From contig OZ008371.1 of assembly GCA_963931995.1 (NCBI GenBank), forward strand, positions 173,318,983 through 173,382,982: a stretch of DNA of 64,000 nt, read 5' to 3'. The DNA is from Phaonia tiefii. Lineage: Eukaryota; Arthropoda; Insecta; Diptera; Muscidae. Numbering within the stretch: the first letter of the stretch is position 1; every line of letters starts with the position of its first letter. Position numbers and translations under genes: made by a program. This document shows, in pieces, positions 46,088 through 58,113 of this stretch. The notes under the pieces were generated by a model, which searched no databases, was not told the origin of the DNA, and worked only from the letters and a program-made list of their open reading frames with translations.

Positions 46088-46962
46088 CAAGGTGGCGCAA
46101 AAGTAATCCTCCTATCAGAAAATGCTATAAATTTTGCGATTAGCCCCTAATGTCAGTTCTGTTTTGACATTTGTGTAGTAAACACATGCGAAATACACGT
46201 TAATAAACAATGTTATGATACACTGCTCCAGAACGCGAAATATTGCTGACTATTTATTTGACCAATAATCGGTCGGTGACTTTGGCACAACGTGAATTTC
46301 GTCGCAGATTTCCTGGCCGCCCAACACCTACCGGTGAAACACTGCGACGTTTAGCCGCTCGCCTCAAAGAGACTGGCACAACACGAGATGCTGCCAGGCG
46401 TGGCAGACCCCGGAGTAGCCGTTCTGCAGAGAATATTGCTGCTGTAGCCGAGGATGTCATGGAAGCGCCGTCGATGTCATGGAAGCGCCGTGAGCGCTAC
46501 AGAGCAATGATCAACGAGTTCTTTTTGCCGCAACTTGATGAATTGGGATTGGAAAATATGTGGTGCCAACAGGACGGTGCAACGGCACACACTGCACGTG
46601 CCACAACCGATATGCTGAAGGGTGTATTTCCCGGGCGCCTAATCTCCCGTTTTGGCGATTTGCACTGGTCAGCAAGATCGCCTGATTTGACCGCTCCAGA
46701 CTTCTTTTTGTGGGGCTCTTTGAAGTCGGGGGTTTATGTCGTATCGCCGGAAGTTTTGGCCAAAGTGATGGAAAATGCCATAAAAAGGGCTCAAATGACA
46801 ATCAACTGTGGCGGCGGCCATTTACATGACATCATATTCTCGACTTGATGTAAAAAAAATTAAAAGACCAAATAAAAATAATCCACAAGAAGAATCAAAG
46901 TTTTTCATTTTTTTTTAAATTACAGCCAAAAAACATCGGAAGTTTACTTTTGCGCCACCTTG
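46088..46962 (+). mobile_element. Internally deleted DD41D element, near-perfect ends
   Basis: 875 bp with TA on both sides (46086-46087, 46963-46964). Inverted ends CAAGGTGGCGCAAAAGTAA match perfectly in complement. The coding region keeps both termini but lacks the middle. Well-preserved ends and a mostly open frame suggest a young non-autonomous copy. Confidence 0.92.
46210..46848 (+). pseudogene. DD41D transposase with internal deletion
   Basis: ATG at 46210 is followed by TGA as codon 3 (probably Trp originally); the frame is then open to TGA 46846-46848. The N-terminal part (LTIYLTNNRSVTLAQREF; FRRRFPGRPTP) resembles the helix-turn-helix domain known as DUF4817. It then jumps from VAEDVMEAPS to RERYRAMINEF, so the first catalytic block is gone. 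MWCQQDGATAHTARATTDML (second D) and WSARSPDLTAPDFFLWG (third D, 41 between) remain. A 20-bp tandem repeat of GATGTCATGGAAGCGCCGT (46453-46492) marks the deletion junction. Confidence 0.9.
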
Positions 46963-46964
46963 TA

Positions 46965-48640
46965 TTTTAATACTTATTTACTCTTTCGCTAAACTGGGCG
47001 ATAACACTGAGTCATCACATACATTACGATCAATACAAGAAACAGTGTAGTTTGTAGAAACTTGTTTGCTTTTACAGAATAGACAACCAATTCATGAGAG
47101 TGATAACCTTTGTATCCTGTGCATAAACTGCTTCGTTTATAGTAACCGATTGTGTGCATTAGCCGCAAAAGTAGAATGTGCTAATATTAAAGTAAACGAA
47201 AGTTCGTTTACTACAAACGATCTCATTTTTTCATAGTTGTGGGAAAAGTATTAAGTTTTGCGATCAATCATGAAACTGTGTCGGAAACGATATATTTTTT
47301 GGGGCAAAATAAATATGTTTGCTCCAAACGGAGTGTACAAGTTTTTTCCTTTTACATATACCGATCACACATTATTAAAACCTATATATCTTGAAATGCT
47401 ATGAGGAAATTTATTGGAAACCGATTTTGATAGACATTTTTATTTTTAATAATTAAAATCAAATTCCATTCCACCTCAAGTTACAAAATATCTTTTAACA
47501 GTCTTTGAGCACAACACAAAAATTGTCCTTTATGGCAGACGGATGATGATGAGCTATTGAAACACAAACACCCCAGCAAAACCCAGTTATCATCACCATC
47601 ATTTAATGTCGTCAGCGTCATCGCCAACGTCATCGCCAGTATTCTGATCAAATTTCATAAATCCGTCTGGTATATCGATGAACATGTATCGATGATGTAG
47701 ATGTATGCACAAGGATTTGCGTATTGCATTTTTGAGATTGGTCTCGTATCTAAGTACGTATGAGTGCGAGCGTGTGTATGAGCATCCTATACCCTCAATA
47801 AACATGCAAGTCCATAAGACCTTCACATACACACATACATACACACATACAATCACACATTCAAATCCAAACACAAATATGAATTCATACATTTATACCT
47901 TTAGTATTTATCGTAATGATGTACATTGTTGTGTGATTATACGTACTATGATGCACTTTTATACACTCCCTATCAAATGTATACATACACTCACCCAGCT
48001 TGTTTGGTCCGTGTAAGTATCGATAGAAAAAATGGAACGTTTCATTGTTCATGGTCGCACCAACACGCACCACATCAGAATTCCCCGCATAAAACTACGA
48101 ATTTGCCACCTTTTGCGTTGATATTTTGGGGCAGAAGCTAAAGGATATGATGGAACTTGGTGGTGGATTCATTTATTTATTTTAGCAGTAGATATGTGTT
48201 AAGAGTCGTGTTATATTTGAATTTTAAAAGCCTATAAGTTTATGCCCCCAGATTTGTGTGTTGATTCGGAGTGATGATGATGATGATGACGTCGATGAGA
48301 TGGTGTGGTGAGTATTGGCATTGTTATGCTGAAGATAAATCCTATTGTCCTTATAGAATCGAATAGGATGCAAATTTGGCGAATACGATATGTACGAATT
48401 GTTTAACCATTTAAACGATAATTGCAATAACAATAGTATTCACTTGTTTGGCAAATAAAATTCATAATTTCTGTGACGCAACTATAGATAAATTAGCCAC
48501 GAAAAAAAAGATCAGAAACTATTACAATTTAAAATCGGTATAAAATTGTACATCCTCATGATTGTGATTCTTGATTTCATGAGACGTAATGGGATATCAG
48601 GTAAGTATTTTAGTGTTCACGTTCTGAATCTCTAATCCTA
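46965..48640. other. Unique DNA; CA and GAT microsatellites; SINE scrap
   Basis: CA/CACATA repeats at about 47825-47865, GATGAT repeats at about 48271-48290, a SINE 3' scrap at about 48536-48600 (plus). GTTTACTACAAACGATC near 47205-47221 resembles foldback arm units. Frames overlapping the CA repeat are rejected. Confidence 0.4.
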
Positions 48641-48952
48641 CACACTGTAAACTTTATCTCTTTTAGTTGTTTGGATGCAAATATAACATGTTTGTAGCTC
48701 ATGGAAAATGTAGTATACTCGTGTCCAACCACTCAATACTCAATATTACATGTTGGAGACACAATATGCTTTGGTGACCCAAATATGGCTTTGTTTGTTG
48801 AAAGCTTCTGAAGATAAAAACGTGACAAACAACAAAGAAGCAAAAATCAGAAAATTTTCAATTTAGGAAACAATACTTGCACGTAAGTATATTAATGTTC
48901 CAAACATATACATGGTTCCTGCATAATGTTAACGGAGTCGTTTTCCAGTCTG
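48641..48952 (+). mobile_element. MITE family M copy
   Basis: Mutated left end CACACTGTAAACTTT after TA, the full body, right end TTTTCCAGTCTG before TA. It carries ACTTGCACGTAAGTATATTAATG, a segment that is expanded at 50160-50400. Confidence 0.75.
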
Positions 48953-48956
48953 TATA

Positions 48957-49240
48957 CACGCTGAAAAATCTGTGTTGTTTTTTTGTTTCGATGAAAATAT
49001 AACGTGTTTGCAATTTGTTGCAAATATAGTATACTTGTGTCCAAACACATTGCGGTTGCTTGTCAATATTACATGATCGCGACACAATCATTATTAGTTT
49101 ATATGTAGTTTTGTGACACAAATTGGGCTTTTTGTTTGTTGAAAACTGCTGACACTACAAACGTGACAGACAAAAAAAAAACCAAAAAGCAGCAAATCAT
49201 CCATTTATGAAAGCCATACTAGTAAACACATATATATATA
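48957..49240 (+). mobile_element. MITE family M copy, cut by the next
   Basis: Starts CACGCTGAAAAATCTGTG directly after TATA, at the edge of the preceding copy. It loses its right end at the TA-rich run where the next copy begins. Confidence 0.8.
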
Positions 49241-49450
49241 CACGCTGAAAAAATCTGTCGGTTTTTTGTTGTTTGGATGCACAGATATAATATGTGCTTG
49301 GAGCCTGTCTCAAATATAATATACTTGTACCCCAACGCATTGTGTTCACTATTCAATATTACATGTTTGAGACACAATGAATAATATGTTATTACGACCC
49401 AAATATAACTGTGTTTGTGATACAAATACAGCCGCGTTTGTTGCACTGTT
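49241..49450 (+). mobile_element. MITE family M copy, 3'-truncated
   Basis: Starts CACGCTGAAAAAATCTGTC after TATATATATA. The body extends to about the AAATATAACTGTGTTTGTG region and then fades. Confidence 0.7.
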
Positions 49451-50159
49451 TGTGCTCTATCGAGAGCAAGATAATAAAAGGGGGGCAAGGAGTGTGTATA
49501 TATTGCAAGTGTGTATCTGTATTTTTGCATTATTCTCTCAGTGAGTGATTCATAAATATTCCTGAATGTGCTTGATGTATTACGTTTTTTTTTTTCATGT
49601 ATTCCGTCGTCAATGGTTCATCGGACAGAGGAAATCAAAAGCGCTTGATCAGGTTAAATGGTTTGAGATGTTGCTTTGGTTTTTCTGTATGTGTTTCGCA
49701 TATATTTATGTGTGCTACCAAAGTGAGATCCGATTTTGTGGAAAGAAACTGGAGAGGGCAACAACGTGAATCCCTATTTCTGCCCGAGCCTCTACTGAAA
49801 AAATCGGAATGGCGGACCATTTGTGAAAAAACCACAAGTAATTAATCCACGCTTGGGTTGAATGAACAAGATTTAAGTATATATAAGTATATTGTTCGTG
49901 TACCAACGCATAGTGATAACCAACGCATAGTTGAAACCTTCTGAAAACAGAAACGTGAGAGACAACAAAGAAAAGAGAAACAACAGAGCAGCATATTCAA
50001 AAAAAAACAAATAATGCAGTCAATGCAAGTAAATGTAAATATCATTTAAATCATTTAATTTTTTGTATTAATTATTTATATAAGTAAATCTGGATATATA
50101 TTGATAAAATTAATTATAATAGATAAAGAAAGAAAGAATAATTCGTTTCTAAATATCAT
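49451..50159. other. No gene; MITE scrap
   Basis: A family M scrap lies at about 49885-50005 (AACCTTCTGAAAACAGAAACGTGAGAGAC). The plus-strand open frames around 49566-49845 show no domains. Confidence 0.35.
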
Positions 50160-50400
50160 TATGTTTGGGAGAAAATGCGTATATGTTTCCACGTAAGTAC
50201 ATGAAGGTTTGGGGGAAACACGCGAATGCTTCCACGTACGTATATGGATGTTTGAAATGAAGCACGAATATGATTCCGCGTAAAAGCATACATGTTTGTC
50301 AGTAAACAAGCTAATGTTTGCATTTAAATACACTTGAGTTTGGTACTTGCAAACATATAAATGTTTGAAGTGTGTTCCAAACATATGCATGATATCTGCA
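50160..50400. repeat. VNTR, about 44-bp unit, derived from MITE
   Basis: Unit starts ATGTTTCCACGT (50182), ATGCTTCCACGT (50226), ATGATTCCGCGT (50270), ATGTTTGCATTT (50313), then a shorter unit. Spacings are 44, 44 and 43. The unit corresponds to a single segment in the MITE copy at 48641-48952. Confidence 0.8.
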
Positions 50401-50500
50401 AAATATGTGTGGGAGAATATGTTACAGAGGCCGTTATTTTTCAGCGTATATATCCTGCAATATGTTGCTGGAGCCGTTATTTTTCAGCGTGTACATTAAC
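50401..50500 (+). mobile_element. MITE family M 3' ends, duplicated
   Basis: Two tandem copies of the terminal block (ATATGTTACAGAGGCCGTTA... and ATATGTTGCTGGAGCCGTTA...). Each ends TTTTTCAGCGT; the second is followed by GTAC. Confidence 0.7.
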
Positions 50501-50837
50501 GAATGCACTGAGAGGGAGAAGAAAAGAAACGGCTAACGCAAATATATTAAGCTGAAACTGCTCTTATCATATGTGAATATATATATGGTCACAGACAGAT
50601 CTTCGAGATCAGGTGCACTAGATCTTCGGATAATTAGACAGGAGAAGATATTCCTATGGGCAGTGTGACTAAAACATGTATGCCATGTACGACTAAAATT
50701 TTAGATCAGCCGCATATCGGTCGTTATGCCACTTTGTCATAATACTTATGACGAGTTGCTGCGCTGGACAATAACTGGATAATGCAAATTGTGCAAATGT
50801 TGGTGGCGTCATGCGAAAGTGATAAAATGAATGAATA

Positions 50838-51110
50838 CACGCTGAAAAATGTTTATTTTTTTGTTGTTTGGGTGCAAATATAACGTGCTTGTAGCTTGTC
50901 GCAAATATAATATCCAAACACATTGTGTTTGCTATTCAATATAACATGTTTGGAACACAAGGATTAATAGGTTATAACATATGTATAAAGAAACACACAT
51001 GACACAATAAAGAAACAAAAAGCAGCAGATCTTCAATTCACCAAAGCATTGCTTGAAAACGTCTGCATGTTTCCTGCAATATGTTGCTGGGGTGGTTATT
51101 TTCCAGCGTG
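50838..51110 (+). mobile_element. MITE family M, complete copy with TA duplication
   Basis: CACGCTGAAAAATG start and TTTTCCAGCGTG end with flanking TA (50836-50837, 51111-51112). This copy defines the family's TA target duplication most clearly. Confidence 0.88.
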
Positions 51111-51116
51111 TAAATG

Positions 51117-51220
51117 TTTTCCCAAGGCAAGCCAGGAAGAGACAGAATAGAGCTTTTCACGATCAGTAAGCTGTGAGCCTTCCAATTTTATACTCCCTGA
51201 CCTTGGCTTACAGTTTTACA
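51117..51220 (-). mobile_element. SINE (family S), 3' fragment
   Basis: Minus-oriented CCCAAGGCAAGCCAGG..., AGTAAGCTGTGAGCCTTCCA, ACTCCCTGACCTTGGC, all degenerate. Confidence 0.55.
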
Positions 51221-54200
51221 AGTCGCAAGCCGAAGGTTAGTCCTGTGAAGGAAATCAGAAAGAGCTATTATGATTCAGTTACTAATAACGTGAGATCAAA
51301 AATAGTTATTCTAAATCAGTATCTTACGGGCTATTTATAAAACCACCAACTAATCGGGACAACACCGGTTCGACATGGTGATGCTGCGAGATGTTTCTCC
51401 CAAACTGTCGGCTTCACGTTGCAAATTCACTGGCGGTTTTGTTTAATTTCCTTTCCTTACTACCGCTGACATTTACTGCAAACATATTAATTTCCTAGTG
51501 TCAGGCGTCAGAGTAAACACGCCAAACAACGGATTATCCAATCCTGAGTTGACCATTACCTAGTACCATTTTAGTCCTTAATCTATTTTTCCCTCTCAAC
51601 ATTACTCGCGTTTTTTTAAACTTCTATCATTTATTTAAAATTTGCACAATTTCCTTTTCATTTTTTTTTGGGAAATATAAAGAACAAAAATAAGTTCAAT
51701 AAACTCGAAATGAAATGAGAATAAGGATAAAGGAATTCTATTCCACAAACACAGCCAGACACACACACACGAACATATGCCATCCGTTCCTTACCTACCG
51801 TAACAGTCAAATAATATTCAAGCGAAACCTACCATTTGGAGCTTATCCTTGTGCACCAAAATCAACAGCTCTAATAGTAAAATACATAGCCATAGATATA
51901 TAACACGTACAAAAGGATAAATCCACTTGAAAGGCAGAGGAAACGCAGTCTGTTTACTAATACAAACCCATTCAAACACACACACATGTGAATACACATA
52001 CATCAGTCAGACATTCGCACATGAAGATAAACTACCGAAACATTTGCGAAATTTTTCACAAAAGTAAAATCGAAATTAAATCTCCATAGAGCTTAATGTC
52101 GTCGACGGATTTGTAGAGCTGCTGGCGCCAGCGCGGGCAGAGCTTTTATCCTGGACGTGACGCAGCGTACATTCACATGCACACAGTGGTAACTTACTGT
52201 GCCTTATGGCTTAATCCCTTAGCTTTATGTGTTTGTGTACACACACGCACCCATTCACATCTTCACATACACACAAATATCCTCGCACAATAACACGAGG
52301 CAAATCCTTAGACTCTTTAGTTTGTTTGACGCTCACTCTTTCGCTCTGTGGCACTCTCTTAATACGGAAATTACAAGCAAAACATTAGATATATCCAAAA
52401 CAGGAGGTCGTCACTGTAGAGGCAACTAAAGGGAATTCGATGTTAACTCCCCACTGCCAAATGCGCCCTTATCCACGGTCTCATTCCCATAGCCAGAGTG
52501 GAGGCAAATCCTAAAACGTGAACGTTAGCGCCAGCAGTGAGAGATTTATTATGGCTTAAGCCATTTGCGAACAAATACACCAGAGTTAAGTTTATGCTGA
52601 ACTCAAATACAAAGCAGCCAAGGCTTTGGCACTGCCAGCGGTAGCTGTAGCAGCAGGATCAATGGCAGCCACATGTAAGGGATGAACTGAACCAAACGGA
52701 GCTAAACTCGACTGAACTGGATGTGACTGCGACGAATGTACCAATGTCTGTGTATGTTTCATTCAGAAGGTCTGCATTAACGCTTGTACGTAAGTACGTA
52801 CAAACGAGAATATCCTTTTGTGTGTGCTAAACTTTTCCAACAGATATACAATATTGTATATCGTATATCCTTGATGGGTTTTGATATAAATTTAATAGCA
52901 ACAAAAACAACAACTGACAGCTCATAATGAATTGTATTTTATTATGGAGCCTTAATCCATAGCACAAGCACAGCACAAACATTCGCACGTACTACACCGA
53001 CACACACACACACACACGCACTCACACACAAATACACTGGCATAAACTCACCAAGGAATTCATAAACTTATCCTCCTCGTCCTTGTCTTGCACTGCCTTG
53101 TAGTCTTCGTTTCATTGAGTAACATTTTGCTATGATTTCATGGTTTAAGAATGTTTACTAATACCAACTTGAACTCATATACATACATAGACAGATTTTG
53201 CTTATCCTTTCTCTTTATATTATTGTTTTTACTACTGTTGCTATGCTTCTGTAAGTAGTTATCCCTTTCCTTGTGGGTGTGTGTGAGCTGGTCTTCGTCT
53301 TTGCTAAATGCTGTTATTGTTGTCTTTATTAAGTGTTAGATGCGCAGCGTTAAGTCCACAGTGGTGGAAGACAGGGAACACTGGTCCTGATAGAGAGACG
53401 TGAGGACTAGTAATGAATATTTGTACGCAAAGCTTCGTTTGAGATTTAACCGCATGTTTAATTGCGATCATCAATCACTTGAAGGACGAAGGCATAATGA
53501 ACGGTAATTATTGAGAATACAAACGCTTCGTTGAACGCACGAAACACGTTCGTTAGTTTGATTACATTGACGCAATGGAAACTTTCATAGATTCAAAAAT
53601 TGTTGGATGTACTGCACCGAAACATGTCAAACAATATTTTGATGGCCTTTCGTCATTACGTTGCTGCAAAGATCTAGTTTTCATTGCTGTAACGAAGACA
53701 TTTAATTGAGTTTTGTTTTGTATGCAACGATTTCAAGTTTACACAAATTTTAACCCATTGGGTCTTAAACTATTATTGTATGGGATATCTCATACACAGG
53801 AATTTGGGGAGACAGTGAGAGACAGCGGATTAGCAAGCATTTGGCAGTGGAGAGTTAATATCCAATTCCCTTTGTTTGCCTCTACAGCGACGACCTACTT
53901 TTACTTGGTTGTTATTCGATTTTTCAGTCTTAATGTAGTTTCATTTAATATTTTATTTATTGACGTTTTTAAAAAAGAAGTTTTACAAAATGCATCCTTA
54001 TGAGACCTAACAAAACGTATAGCTAGTTTAGATCTAGCCACAGATCTTCATTAGCGGTTGGTTGGAATGATGTTATTGAAAAATTCCTCAAACTAAATGC
54101 AAACGAAACCTCATTTCAATTGGCAATGCCCCACTAGGCAAGTGTTCGAAAAATATCGCAAGGCAAACACACAAGAAAACATTTACAAAAACACTATTTC

Positions 54201-54738
54201 ATCTCCCGGGAACCATCAGCTCGCATTAGACATGATTTTTCTTGTTGCCTTAAAGTCAACACAATTCATACAGGCCATAAAATTAGACAGTGGTCGTGCT
54301 CCACATTCACCAGGGTTGATATTTATTTATTCGGCCTTTTAATTAGAACTATGTATTGTATTTTCTTTTTACAAGCTCAGGATCGTTCTATATTTCTCTT
54401 AATAGATAAATACTATATCGGGAGATGAAATTAAGTTTCTGCAAATATTTTCCTATGTGTATTGCTTGCGATATTATTCTAACAGTTGCATAGTGGGGAT
54501 TTCTCAATTCAAATGAGTCTTCGTTTGAATTTAGTTTGATGCATTTTTCAATGGCATTACTCCAGCTTACGAGAAGCAACACCCCAGTGTACGGTAAGTC
54601 AATTAAAGAAAACTCTTGCCCAATTATCAGTACTCTGAAATGTTCGCCTCAAGTCCACAAATATATTCAGATATATGCGATTGTGTCTCCCACGATATTT
54701 GGCTAAATACACTAGGTCACAAATAACAAAATTCTCTC
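51221..54738. other. Unique DNA, no gene; GGATAA-rich block
   Basis: No mobile element recognised. 51.7-53.3 kb is unusually rich in GGATAA/TTATCC and TAATCC, with CA repeats (51756-51770, 52240-52272, 52996-53032). A GC-richer patch at 52095-52165 (GCTGGCGCCAGCGCGGGC) is a palindrome-containing island. The frame at 53713-54003 has no domain I recognise. Confidence 0.4.
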
Positions 54739-55270
54739 TGTTATTTGTTTCTAGCATACTTTTTCTCATTGATTTTGACCTACTAAACACGAAAATGAGT
54801 TTTAAAAATTTTTCTGTTGATTGGTTTTCGAGATACAAATTTTTGAACTTTATTTTTTAAATTTTTGGAGGTACACTTACAATTTTGAGCATATCTTTCG
54901 TCTTCTTTGACGTATTTGATCCTACTACTACTCAAATTAAAGCAAATTGAGCCGTCTACAACACATTCTCAGAACATTTTCAAATCGGGTGAGTAGTTTT
55001 GATGTTGGCGGCTTAAAAAGGTTAAAAAAGTGCGTTTTTTTTAGTAAAAATGTGGCAGAAAAATTCATATAAAAATTCATATAAAATATAAAACGCGATG
55101 CTAACAGCGATTTTGGTTTTTTACGTATAGCTGGCATTTTTCCAAAGAAAATAAGCACTTACTTAACAAAATCTGACAACAAATGGCGGACTTATAATTT
55201 TTTTGGTAAAACACCGAAATTCCGCTATTTCACGATATTTTGATTTTCATTATTTGCACAGCTAACCTAC
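54739..55270 (+). repeat. Left terminal inverted repeat
   Basis: 532 bp, complementary to 58114-58645 with few mismatches. Just outside it CAAATAACA (54720-54728) forms a small hairpin with the first bases of the repeat. Confidence 0.92.
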
Positions 55271-56127
55271 TAGGAGGGATCGAAAAAGCAAGTTTTTTAT
55301 AATCCTTTTGGAATAGAACGGAACAGTTGCTCCTATACATAAGTTACTTCTGTTCAAAATTTCACCACCCTGGGTTAATGTCTTCTGTTCTGGCAAGGGA
55401 CGTGAAATTTCAAAAATTTAGGGAAATCAGCAATTTTTTTTTTGGGAATTTTTTTCAAATGTCACAGCACTTAGCAGTTTTGATAAAATTTTTAAATTAA
55501 TATTAATAACACAAATATTTCATAATTGTAAAAAACCTATTTACAATACCGTAGGGACGTTTCGTCGATGTTTTTCAGAAAATGGTATAATGAAAATGCA
55601 GAACATAGAAACACAGGTGCATTTTACGATACGAATTTTGGCAAACCCACTTTACATGTACAAAATTGTTTGGAAAAAACGTTTACGTAATTTTTATGAT
55701 TCTCAGAATTAAAAAAAATAAGTAATACAAAAATAGATATTTAATTTTTATGATTGTGGTTGCAGAGTAATATACGCTTCTGAATGTGCGTGGACGCTCT
55801 TCGTGTTCCTTTATGACTGCTACTCCGTTCACAGTCAATTAAAGGGAATTACACTTTTTTATTGATGTGTGTTTTCCCGACGGCTACCTGTATCGGATTT
55901 TTTTACAGAAATTCCCCCCACATTTGTGAGTGGTCATTATTTGGAAACTTTTCCACAATTTGAAACGCACACTTGCTGAATCAGGTATATAGCCAGGTAT
56001 AGTATTTATAGGTGTTCATTTATCGTTTTTTGTCATTCAACAAGTGTCTACGAACGCGAGTAGTACGAGTAAAAAGTGAAACAAATTGAATTTAAGTGCA
56101 TATAATACCTACCCAACAAGTAAGACA
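55271..56127. other. Upstream region of the transposon gene
   Basis: About 860 bp between the left inverted repeat and the start codon. No TATA box stands out. TTTATCGTTTTTTGTCATTCAAC is close upstream (about 56018-56041). Nothing else recognised. Confidence 0.4.
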
Positions 56128-56354
56128 ATGAGTAAAAGACTACGTGTGTTCGAGTGTTTGAACAATCCAGACAATTTCTGCAATGTTTGTGGCGAGTTTA
56201 TAAAGAATAATCACGCACACACGTTTACTCCAGCAGTGCAATTGCACTGTTTGAATTATTTTGGTATTTCACCAAATATCACAGAATCATGGACACCTAA
56301 GTCGCTATGTGATCTTTGCTATATAATCCTAACCAACTGGGCAGCTGGCGGAAG

Positions 56355-56415
56355 GTAAGAATTTATATTTAAACACATTAAGCAAAGCAAATATAGTAAT
56401 TTATTTTAATTTTAG
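56355..56415 (+). other. Intron 1 (61 bp)
   Basis: GTAAGA donor and TTTTAATTTTAG acceptor. Joining the exons gives an uninterrupted frame ...TNWAAGGRRHMKF..., which supports real splicing. Confidence 0.85.
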
Positions 56416-57588
56416 GCGCCATATGAAATTCGATACACCAATGATGTGGAAAAAGCCGCTATGCCATTCCACAGACTGTTATTTTTGCCTCACCACAAAC
56501 AGTGGGGTAGGGAGATTTTTAAAATGGAACTACGCTCAAGTGGGATCGTTTGCACTTCCAGTACCACATTCGAATGATGTACCATATCCAGTGTGCCCTG
56601 GTGCATCTCTTCAAAAAGCAGAATCGTCAGATCAAGAGTCCGAGTCAAGTGCAAGCGAATTTGGGGCGTGCAGAAAGCGAAAATTACTGTCACAGGCCGA
56701 ACTAAACGATTGGGTGCGCGATTTTGGTCTCACTAAGGAGAAATCCGAACTTTTTGCGTCTCGGATGGTACAGTGTGGATTTGCGGATTCAGAAGTGAAA
56801 GTAACAGCGTACAGGAAGCGTCACCAGCAGTATGCAAAATTTTATACAAAGAAAGACCAAATATGTTTTTGCAGCGACATTTCCGGCTTGTTCCAAGAGC
56901 TTCACCAAATTCACAACCCCAATGAATGGAGGTTGTTTATTGACAGCAACAAAGAGAGCTTGAAGGCAGTTCTCTTACATAATGGGAATGAAAAGCCATC
57001 TCTTCCTATTGCTCATGCGGTTCATTCAAAGGAGAACTATTAAACTATGAACATTTTGCTGAAATGCATAGAGTATAGCAAATATAATTGGAAAATATGC
57101 GCCGACCTCAAAGTTGTGGCCATTCTGTGTGGACTCCAAGGAGGCTATACGCGACATTGCCGCGCTGATGATCAGCATTATATTCAAAAAAAAATGGCCG
57201 GAACGAACGAAACCTGTAGTTGGAGAAGCGAATGTTCAGCGCAAACCACTAATAGAGAACCGTGAAAATATAATACTTCCGCCGCTGCACATAAAATTGG
57301 GTTTGATAAAAAATTTTGCCAAAAAATTGGACAAAGAAGGTGAAGCTTTTGCCTATTTACGGTCAATTTTCCCTTACCTTTCGCTGGCAAAAATTAAAGA
57401 AGGAGTCTTCGCAGGACCCGATATAAAAAAAATGTTGAAAGATGAAACATTCCCGAAGCTGTTATCACCCATCGAAGCCGCAGCATGGAATTCCTTCAGG
57501 CTTGTTGTGGAAAACTTTTTAGGAAACAACAAAAGCCATAATTATAAGGACATAGTTGAGGATCTGGTAAAGAACTATGAAGCAATGG

Positions 57589-57661
57589 GTAGGTTTTTTT
57601 TGAAACAAATGTTAATTTAAATAGCGTTTTAATTCTCGTTTTTTTTTTCATTTTTGGGTAG
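57589..57661 (+). other. Intron 2 (73 bp)
   Basis: GTAGGT donor and TTTTTGGGTAG acceptor with a T-rich tract. Joining gives ...YEAMGVHMSLKIHF..., in frame. Confidence 0.8.
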
Positions 57662-57909
57662 GAGTGCACATGTCACTTAAAATACACTTTCTGCATTCTC
57701 ATTTGGATTTTTTCCCTGAGAATTTAGGAGACGTGAGCGACGAAGACGGCGAGCGCTTTCATCAGGAATTGAAGGCTATGGAACGACGCTATCAGGGCAT
57801 CTATGACACGGCTATGATGGGTGACTACATTTGGACCCTAATACGTGAGACCAATTGCAGCGAATACAAAAAACAAAGAAGAAGTCAGCTGTTTTTCCAC
57901 ATGGCATAA

Positions 57910-58113
57910 AATGTACAGTTATATCTTTGTTTCTACTCATTTTTTATGGGCGTTGATTTGGTTAATTTCGTTAGTTTAGCTAACCTGGCACATCCATTTC
58001 TAATTGTGCCATACATTGAGTATGTAGTGCTCTAAAGAAATTAAAAAATAATATACTAAGACTAATTTGTTTATTTTAAATTAAGTTCAAATGTATTTAT
58101 TCGTTTGCGTTGG
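57910..58113. other. 3' flank of the transposon gene
   Basis: AT-rich 3' untranslated region. AATTAAAAAATAATAT (58038-58053) and ATAAATAAAC-like sequence lack a perfect AATAAA, so I call no polyadenylation signal. Confidence 0.3.

Larger units (their letters stand above)
56128..57909 (+). pseudogene. Three-exon transposon gene, likely transposase, nearly intact
   Basis: Exons 56128-56354, 56416-57588 and 57662-57909; introns of 61 and 73 bp with GT-AG ends. The exons sum to 1648 bases, i.e. 549 codons plus one base. Defects: TAA at 57041-57043 (codon 285) and an A9 run (57186-57194) one base too long. Product of 548 residues: CxxC at 18-21 and 61-64 and C97xxC100, suggesting zinc binding; an acidic/Ser stretch and a CRKRK basic patch; FIDSNKESLKAVLLHNG (D252), ICADLKVVAIL (D306), SDEDGERFHQE (E497). 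I infer a D-D-E nuclease core. It resembles uncharacterised proteins repeated in arthropod genomes; by memory a short CxxC segment after GLQGGYTRHC is missing. Confidence 0.75.

Noticed and set aside
53713..54003. 96-codon open frame in unique DNA
   Set aside because: Ordinary for AT-rich DNA, hydrophobic but without recognisable domain, no neighbouring exon seen.
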